From assembly GCF_008831285.2 (NCBI RefSeq), contig NC_045150.1, positions 6,770,001 to 6,834,000 of the forward strand: a DNA stretch of 64,000 nt, read 5' to 3'. The DNA comes from Nymphaea colorata. Its lineage: Eukaryota; Streptophyta; Magnoliopsida; Nymphaeales; Nymphaeaceae. Made by a program: the position numbers and the translations under genes. The notes under the pieces are model-generated. The model worked only from the letters and a program-made list of their open reading frames with translations, did not search any database and had not been told where the DNA came from. Below, piece after piece: positions 57,379-64,000 of this stretch. The stretch's first letter is position 1; each line of letters starts with the position of its first letter.

Positions 57379-57660
57379 TCAAGCAAGACGATGAGGAGAG
57401 TGTAAATCAGACACAGAGCAGACGCCAGAGGGAGGGGTGCAAGCTGCCGGTGGAGAAGCGGACCGTCGTCTGATAGAGGGCAGAGGGAGGGGCGTTCTCT
57501 GGTTTAAGTTAACATCCTCAACTGGTTTGATGTCGCCTGACACCGGAGAGGGAACCGTCACCGCCGGCGAAAGCTATTGCCGCTGGAGGGACGACCGGAC
57601 GAGCCGACACCGGAGGGGGGGGCGGACGCCGCAGAAAAAAACCCATTTGAAAAACCCTTT
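57379..57660. other. GC-rich island, origin unclear
   Basis: A GC-rich block, including a G8 run near 57616, stands out from the AT-rich flanks. A minus-strand frame of 60 codons (Pro/Ser-rich) ends at 57379 but has no ATG and no domain. It could be a captured first exon or part of a transposon. Confidence 0.3.
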
Positions 57661-57721
57661 TCCCCATTTACACAGCAACTTAACTTGTAAATTCATAAAA
57701 CATAAGTTTTAAGTAACAAAC

Positions 57722-57900
57722 AACGGTGGTTTTAAAAGCGCCCGATGCGGATGCGGACGCGTGCGCATCAGTCCAGTGAGGCGCACGCATCAGGTTACAG
57801 TGCGCCTTTACACGATTAATCGGCGCGCTTTTGGGTGTGGTGCGCTCCAAGGCGTGCGCATCACGCCTCGGTGCGCACGCATTTAAAGCACTGATTGCTT
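57722..57900. repeat. CpG-rich repeat element, GTGCGCACGCATCA type
   Basis: The left end is GTGGTTTTAAAAGCGCCCG and the right end GCGCACGCATTTAAAGCACTG; TTTTAAA motifs face each other. The interior repeats GCGCACGCATCA / GCGTGCGCATCA in both orientations, so it can fold extensively. It is dense in CpG, unusual in this AT-rich DNA. It resembles a GATGCGAGGTGATGCGC stretch near 56750. It is probably a MITE-like repeat of unknown superfamily. Confidence 0.5.
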
Positions 57901-58262
57901 CGGCTTTATTTCTGTTTTAAGTTGTTTTCGATCTGATTTTGTGAATGTCAAAGTGGATGATTATGTAAATGAATTATGCTTAAAAAGCATTGCTTAGTAC
58001 ATATCCCACAATATTATTTTACACAGACAAGGTATTGTTTAGGATAGGCCGATTTAAGCATTGCCACACCTTAGTTCCCTAATCTAAGATATGCAAATGC
58101 CATTCATCTTTAAAATTGAAAACCAATGACAATCTTTTAAGTCCCAAGGAGCATAGTTCTTTAAATATGACATATTAACATCCCTACTTAATTATTGTCA
58201 GATTGTTGTTGGCACAATTGCCAAAATTGGAATGTTTGAAAGAGCTAGAAAGTCTTGACTAA

Positions 58263-58694
58263 CTCTTTGTTTGGATGAAGTGAAATGAAAGGAAAGGAAG
58301 AGATGAAAAGGAAAGAAAAAAAAAAAGGAGGGAAAGGGAATGAGAAAGAAAGAGAATGAAAATGAAATGAAATTATAAAGTTGTTTGGATAAAAAGGAAA
58401 GGAAATGATAGAATTTGTAATACTTTATAATAATACCCCTAACATTCAAAATGTTTTAAAAATTGAGAGGGGTATAGATGGTAGAAAGAGGCAGATGTTT
58501 TTTTTCCTTTCTAATGCTTCCTATTTTAGAGAGATTGAATTTACATTTCATTTCTCTTTCATTTTCTTTTCTTTGCAACCCATCAAAGTTTTAAATTTTT
58601 TTTCCTTTCCGTCCTTCCTAATTAATCAACCAAACAAAGGATTGATTGTTGAATCTCTCCATTTCCCTTCATTTCTCTCTATCCAAACAAGGCC
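58263..58694. mobile_element. Tourist-like MITE with TAA duplication
   Basis: The left end CTCTTTGTTTGGATGAAGTG and the right end, on the other strand, GGCCTTGTTTGGATAGAGAG share TTTGTTTGGAT/TTGTTTGGAT; TAA flanks both sides (58260-58262, 58695-58697). The TTGTTTGGAT word recurs inside (near 58380 and inverted near 58630). The left half is purine-rich (GGAAAGGAAA) and the right half pyrimidine-rich, so the arms can pair over long stretches. Confidence 0.65.
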
Positions 58695-58699
58695 TAAGG

Positions 58700-59939
58700 G
58701 GCACTGATTTAAAAACTTTTAAGCTGCTTAAATAGATAGCATTATATGTAAAATTATTGTAAATAAAATAAATGATCAAGGATATTAATATATAAACTAA
58801 TATACAATCAACCACTATGTAAACAAATGAATTTTATAAGATTGTGTGGGTAACCGCCCACACAAGGCCACATGTAGATCCGCAGCTGTAAACAAATGTT
58901 ACTTCTAAAATATGTTATTTTTTTTCATGCTTTATTACACTTATAAACTTAGATCCATAACTGTAAATAAAATTTACTTCTAAAATATGTTTTTTTCATG
59001 CTTTATTGTGCCTGTTAAATTTATCGCTTGCTCCGGGTGAGCGAGAAGATTAGGACCTACTTTCGGAATCCCAAACAATATCAACATCAATGATCGTAGC
59101 ATTGTACATTTCAACTTAGTTACCATGTCCAACCACTTTAACCAGGAGCAGGAGCATAGCGCACCCCTAGTTAAAACAAACTATGCATGCATCTTTCACA
59201 TGGCTCACAACTTAACCACCTACGCTATACCTGTTGAGGCCAAAGATTTATTGCTTGTCCTAAATATTTACAACATTTTAGTTTTAAATAGTGTTTATTA
59301 GCTACATTATTCATTAGTAAGAACTGACTAAGCTAAAAACTGTAGTGATACTAAATAACGTTTCTAAGAACAAGTGAAAATTAAGTATCAGTAATTCAGA
59401 ATTCCTGTTTCTTCAAAATAAACTGATGTTCTGAATGATGTTGCAGATGTGAACCGTGACCAGTATTGTTATACTAAAATCAGGATGAATCAGGTCCATG
59501 AGTCACATTTTTTCTATAATATAGCTGCAATTTCAAATTTTCAAATTTTTTGGCTTTTGATTTTAATTAAAAAATGTAAAAATGAATTTTGTGAATAAAA
59601 ATTGAATCTGAATTTGATTTTGGTTTTGACCAGTTCACTCAATCTTTTAGAAAACCAGTTCTACTCATAAACACCGGCCAATTTTATAGATAACATTTTT
59701 TTAACTTTTAAATAAGTTTAAAATAACTTTTAATTATTCTTTATAGAAAATGGAAAAAACTAAACGATTTCACATTGTACCGCCCGAAGTAGCTTGATTC
59801 GCCGTATCTCCGGCAAATGTACCGAGCGTTGATATAGGAATGAATGAATGACATGAAAACTGTTTGTCAAAATTGATTTTATATTGTGGCCAATGAAGCA
59901 GGACAGGAGCCATGTTACTAGAAAACCCTAAAGAAAGAA
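58700..59939. other. intergenic region upstream of the BED-type gene
   Basis: No gene was recognised. The stretch near 59030-59165 holds GTGAGCGAGAAGATTAGGAC and CATAGCGCACCCC, words that recall the unit of the 24.3-25.2 kb tandem array (GAGCGAGAGGCTAATCC, GAAGCGCACCCC), so a single diverged relative of that repeat may sit here. Confidence 0.35.
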
Positions 59940-61892
59940 GTCCGTCTTCTAATTTCAGGTTTTGTTCAGAATGGTGGAAAACAGCCATATTCGTTTCCAA
60001 CATCTCTCTCTTCTGCTTCATCTTCTGATAGCACGGTTCTCATCTGATTTTGAATTGTTTGCCTTCCTTGTCCATATTAGTCAAGCCTCCCAAAACCAGG
60101 TGCACGTGTGTACTCCTACAGGCTGCCACCCCTTCTGGCTCCTCTGCGCCTGTAAATGAAGAGATACGGCCAAGGTTGAACGGTTCCTCATCTTCCCTCT
60201 CGCAAAGTGAAGTCGATTCGTTGAAAATAGCATTCGGTTTTCCGAAATCTAGAGGTATATAGTCTTCTGGGCTTTCTTATTGTCTTTTCCTTTTCGGTAT
60301 TTTCGCTGTTGGTGATCGACCCACTTTTATATATTTTTTGTGTCCCATGCGGGTTTCTATGAGCGCTTGAGCCGCTTGCTGGGGTTTTTTTATTGGTTTA
60401 CAGGAGAAAAATAGTCTAGTTCTTCAAAGTCTTTTTTTTTTTTTTCTGGGTAGGGTTAAAGATGTGTGTTGCGTCCATGGTAGTGGGTTCGCAGTCCGGA
60501 TTCTGAAGGTTTTACCATGTTGGTATGCCGTTGCCGTGGGAAAAGTTTTCCTTTCAGGTTAGCGGGGTGCAGCAAAATGAGAGGTTTATCTTTTCTTGTT
60601 GCTTTCCGAAGCTGCATATATAGGTTCTTTAAGAATGCCTCACGAATGTGTTAATGTTCATTGTCTTGCATTGAAGATGAGGGATAAATTTAGGTGTTCT
60701 TTAGTTGGTGAGGTGCTGTGAGTTCTGTACGTATGTTGTATTTCAAAGTTTCAAGTATGTTCAGTTTGCCAAGACAATCTTTTTCTTTTTCTTTAGTTGG
60801 TGAGGTGCCGTGAGTGATGTACGTATGTTGTATTTTGAAGTTTCAAGTATGTTCAGTTTGCCAAGACAATCTTTTTCTTTTCCTTTTCTTCTCTTAGTGC
60901 AAACCTCTGAAGCTAAATTGGAGAAGAATGATGATTTTAATTTGGCCCACTTTTGGTCTTCAATGGTGACGGGTCGTTAAGAGGAGGTGGAATTCCAGTA
61001 ATTCATTTTGTTCTTTTTATTTTGATGTAAAATTGTTGCTTTGATTTTGTTGCGCATTTCCTTTCTTTTATTGCTCTGAGTTCATCTGCTCACTATTCTA
61101 TCTCAAAAATTAGCTGAATATCTTTGTAACACTAGGGCTTTCAAAGTAAGCTACTCGTGTTTGTATTGGAGTTCCTTTATATTTATGCCAGAATTACCAA
61201 TTAGATAATTTAGACCACCGAAGGGAATTCATTTAGTTTGCAGACCCCTTCTTCGTTATTTACATGTTAAATTTGGGCATATTGAAGCTTTACTTAAGGT
61301 AATGAGTTAGGCTACAGGTTCTTTTACTTGTATTCCGTTTCACCAACCATCATATTAGAGAATGATAGGGTCAACCTAATATGATTCCACATGACAGATA
61401 TAGTGAAGTCATGAAGTTTCTACTGTCTGCCTATCTAGTTGGATGTAGAATTTTGTCTTCTTTTTTGGCTTTTCTTTGTGGTTTATGTCTTTAGGGAGAC
61501 TGAAGAATTCTGTACTTTTCTTTATGTAGCTCATGGCTAGTATCATTTTGAATTATCTGAAGAACCTCTTTGTTTATCACATTATTGAAATTATTACTGT
61601 AATCTCTTTATGTTATATCAAGAAAGGTCTTCTTTTGTTTCTCTTTTCAATTTTGATTGCCTCCAAAGGTTGAGAATAGTGTTGGTTTCCCATTTTCAGT
61701 TAAACAGTGTAGGAAAGGTTACTCTCTCAATGCCTTCAGATGGGAAGAGAAAGAATATGCAGATAGATTGCATTCTTCTGCTTTTGTTGCATGAGCTTTC
61801 ATTAAATATAAAGTCTATTTGCTATAAGATGGGGCTTGCCCTTTGTTGATCAACATGAGCTCTATGGTATAAGTTGCCTTTTAATCAGGGAA
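59940..61892 (+). other. probable 5' leader and leader introns of the BED-type gene
   Basis: T-rich, intron-like sequence with a GC-richer exon-like block at about 60070-60252 ending in a donor-like AGAG|GTATAT. The open frame in that block has no ATG, so it is more likely untranslated leader than coding. A tandem duplication lies at 60697-60880. The frame directly before the first ATG at 61893 is open for about 57 nt but also lacks ATG. Confidence 0.35.
60697..60880. repeat. tandem duplication of 92 bp
   Basis: Two adjacent copies start TTCTTTAGTTGGTGAGGTGC (60697 and 60789) and share GTACGTATGTTGTATTT and TTCAGTTTGCCAAGACAATC; they differ at only a few sites, so the duplication is recent. 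It lies in the presumed leader intron of the BED-type gene. Confidence 0.9.
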
Positions 61893-64000
61893 ATGGATGA
61901 TGTTCGTATGCACGGTACAGTAATTGACCGAAAAAACCAGAGAGTTAGATGTAAATACTGCAACAAAGATATGAGAGGCATTACTCGTCTTAAATATCAC
62001 TTGGCCTGCATCCGTGGGGATGTAGCACCATGCCAAGAGGTTCCCTTGGATGTGAAAGCGCAAATGGGTGTCCTGATTCGGGAAGGGAGGCAAAGGCTGA
62101 AAAGTAAATCTGGGAAACTTGAGTCCTCTAGACTATTACGTGGCCGCAATAACTCTACAAAGTCTGTGAAAGCATTTCCAGTCTCTTGTAAAGATACTCA
62201 AGCAGCTGAAGTAATGGAGCAGAAAGTTGTCAACTTGAGTCCCAACGTTATGACAGAAAAATTTTATGATAATGATACAGTGACAGAAAGTAGCTCATTC
62301 TGTAGAAGAAAAAACGAAGATGATTCATGGAGACATGCTTGCCTATGCATTGGCAAATTCTTTTATGACAGTGGTATTGATTTTTGTGAAGCCAACTCTC
62401 CTTACTTCAAGTCCATGATAGATGCAATTGTAGCATGCGGATCTGGGCATGCTCCCAGTCCTAGTGAACTGAGAGGATGGATCCTTCATGAAGAGTTAAA
62501 AGCAATAAATCAGCGTTTAGAAGATGCAAAGAGTTCATGGGAAACAACAGGATGCAGTATTTTGTTGGATAGTTGGACTGACAATGGCGGAAGGGACCTG
62601 CTTTGTTTCATTGTTGATTGCCCAAAAGTTACCATACTTCTAAAATATATTGATGCATCGGATCATATCAAAGAAGATGATTTAGTGAAAACTTTTAATG
62701 GAGTCATTGAGATGGTCGGAATTCAGAATGTGGTGCAGGTTGTTACTTGCAACACCACTGATTACATGGAAGTTGTACGGGAAAGACTTATGGAAGAACA
62801 GAAGAATATGTTTTGGACTCATTGTGCTGTTTATTGTATAGATCTGATGTTGGAAGAGATCGGAATCATGATTAACATGAAAGAGGTGCTTCATAATGCC
62901 AAGCTCATAACAAAATTCGTTAATAGCAATATGCAGATTTTGGCTTTGCTGAAGAAGCATACTTCTGGGAGAGAATTGGTCTGCCCGGCTAAGACACGGT
63001 CTGCAACTGACATTCTTACATTACAGAACATTGTGTCAGAGAAGGAAAACCTGCGGAATATGTTCAATTCAACCTCTTGGAAAGCCTCAACCTGGAGTTC
63101 TACAACCAGTGGGAAGGAGGTAGCTGATTTGGTCTGGAAGCCTTCATTTTGGGCTAGTGCCGAACAGGTTCTGAAGGTTATGATCCCTTTGATTCGGGTG
63201 TTAAGATTAGCATATGGAGACGAGAAAAGGCCAATGGGCTACATTTATGAGGCCATGGATCGTGCCAAGGAGACCATACAGATTGATCTTAATTATGATG
63301 AGGCCAAGTATGTACCTATTTGGACTGTGGTTGACAGGATCTGGAACAATCTTTTGCACAATCCTTTGCACTCAGCTGGATACTATTTAAACCCTGGGTA
63401 TTTTTATTCGGATGATTTTTTTGGTGACGCAGAAGTTGCAGCGGGTCTTCTTGATTGTGTTGAGTGCTTGGTGCAGGATCTAAAGGTGCAGAACCTACTG
63501 CATCTCCAACTCGATGATTACAGAAATGTGAAGGGTGGCTTTGCCATGCAGCAAGCAATTGAAGGCAGGACCAAGTGTCATCCAGGTTAGGGCAATTTTA
63601 CTGATCTATGATATTGGTCTTAACATGTTTTTATTGGCCTTAACATGTTTTTCCATGTTAGTCATTGCTAATGAATTCTTGTTTGCAAGTGCAGTTGAGT
63701 GGTGGTCTTTGTATGGGGGCCACTGTCCTGAGTTGCAGAGATTTGCAATGCGTATTTTAAGCCAAACATGCAGTGGCATGAGATGCAGACAGGACAGGGG
63801 CTTATTACGGCAGCTATGCACAAAAGAGAAAAGCAAAATAGAGCATAGTCTGCTAGAAGATCTTGTTCTTGTCCATTGTAATCTTCAAATGCAGCGGCCT
63901 TTAACGATCTCAGACGACAACATGGACTCACTTCTCTTGGAAAAGAACAACTGGGTGAGTGATTGGATAGTAGCCACCAACCGGGGTCTCAAAAATGTTG
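61893..64000 (+). CDS. BED zinc-finger / DUF659 protein, domesticated hAT-type transposase (partial)
   Basis: Exon 1 is 61893-63585 and exon 2 begins at 63695 (GT-AG intron of 109 bp, frame kept: HP|VEWWSLYGG); the gene runs off the window end, and a donor-like GGGTGAGT near 63955 could end exon 2. Residues 6-50 form a BED zinc finger with Cys20, Cys23, His36 and probably Cys47. About 190-330 is a DUF659-type segment of the hAT RNase-H fold: the first catalytic Asp is present (LLDSWTD, Asp226), but the usual TDN of the second catalytic position reads TCN (Cys286). Later parts match hAT proteins: THCAVYCIDLMLEEIG, then RSATDILTLQ, then VEWWSLYGGHCPELQRFAMRILSQTCS from the dimerisation region. 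The length, intact frame and intron suggest a functional host protein without transposase activity. Its target is unknown. The start is the first ATG in the frame; upstream coding exons cannot be excluded. Confidence 0.85.

Noticed and set aside
57379-57561. Pro/Ser-rich minus-strand frame as first exon of a gene
   Set aside because: It has no ATG, no recognisable domain and no matching downstream exon on the minus strand.
60050-60252. Open frame upstream of the BED-type gene as its first coding exon
   Set aside because: The frame has no ATG and the block ends in only a donor-like site; it is better read as untranslated leader, though a coding role cannot be excluded.
1-64000. CRISPR arrays, bacterial operons, rRNA or tRNA genes
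   Set aside because: The window is plant nuclear DNA; there are no spaced short direct repeats of CRISPR form, and I saw no T-arm (GGTTCGAATCC-type) sequence in a cloverleaf context.

Overview
The window is nuclear DNA of a flowering plant. It is AT-rich, with long introns, many (TA)n microsatellites and many small non-autonomous DNA transposons. The protein families (MYB-CC phosphate-response factor, vacuolar CAX exchanger, NRT2 nitrate transporter, ABCF4/GCN4-type ABC protein, DUF659/hAT-derived zinc-finger protein) are all land-plant families. I cannot name the species. The strongly GC-rich NRT2 exon in AT-rich surroundings and the absence of dense nested LTR retrotransposons argue against a grass; a magnoliid, an early-diverging angiosperm or a non-grass monocot would fit, but this is a guess.

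Layout. 1-2.8 kb: intergenic repeats. 4.08-7.28 kb (+): a PHR1-like MYB-CC transcription factor in seven coding exons, complete in the window. 8.57-17.98 kb (-): a CAX2-like vacuolar cation/H+ exchanger in at least ten coding exons; a probable 5' leader exon with TATA box and upstream ORF lies 4 kb further out at about 22.05-22.35 kb. The two genes converge. 22.4-34 kb: gene-poor repeat region with a 187-bp tandem array, several copies of a hAT-type miniature element, a hairpin element and a 1.6-kb foldback element. 34.18-37.37 kb (-): a high-affinity nitrate transporter (NRT2) with one intron. 37.6-47 kb: intergenic MITEs and local duplications. 47.36-49.55 kb (-): an intact ABCF4/GCN4-type protein with a 5'UTR intron and a TATA box near 51.04 kb. 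51.78-52.79 kb (+): a decayed, inverted copy of the 3' half of that ABCF gene. 52.8-59.9 kb: MITEs, a copia integrase remnant and GC-rich repeat islands. 61.89-64.00 kb (+): a BED-zinc-finger/DUF659 protein of transposase ancestry, cut by the window end, with one catalytic Asp replaced by Cys.

The genes do not form a functional cluster. Three concern mineral nutrition (phosphate-type regulator, Ca/metal vacuolar exchange, nitrate uptake), which is probably coincidence.

The most interesting material is structural: the inverted ABCF4 fragment next to the ABCF4 promoter, the long-arm foldback element, the hAT MITE family with recognisable 8-bp target duplications, and the domesticated hAT gene. 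I found no clear undescribed molecular system. Exon borders were read by eye from GT-AG consensus and reading-frame continuity. Family assignments rest on remembered family consensus, not on a database search.
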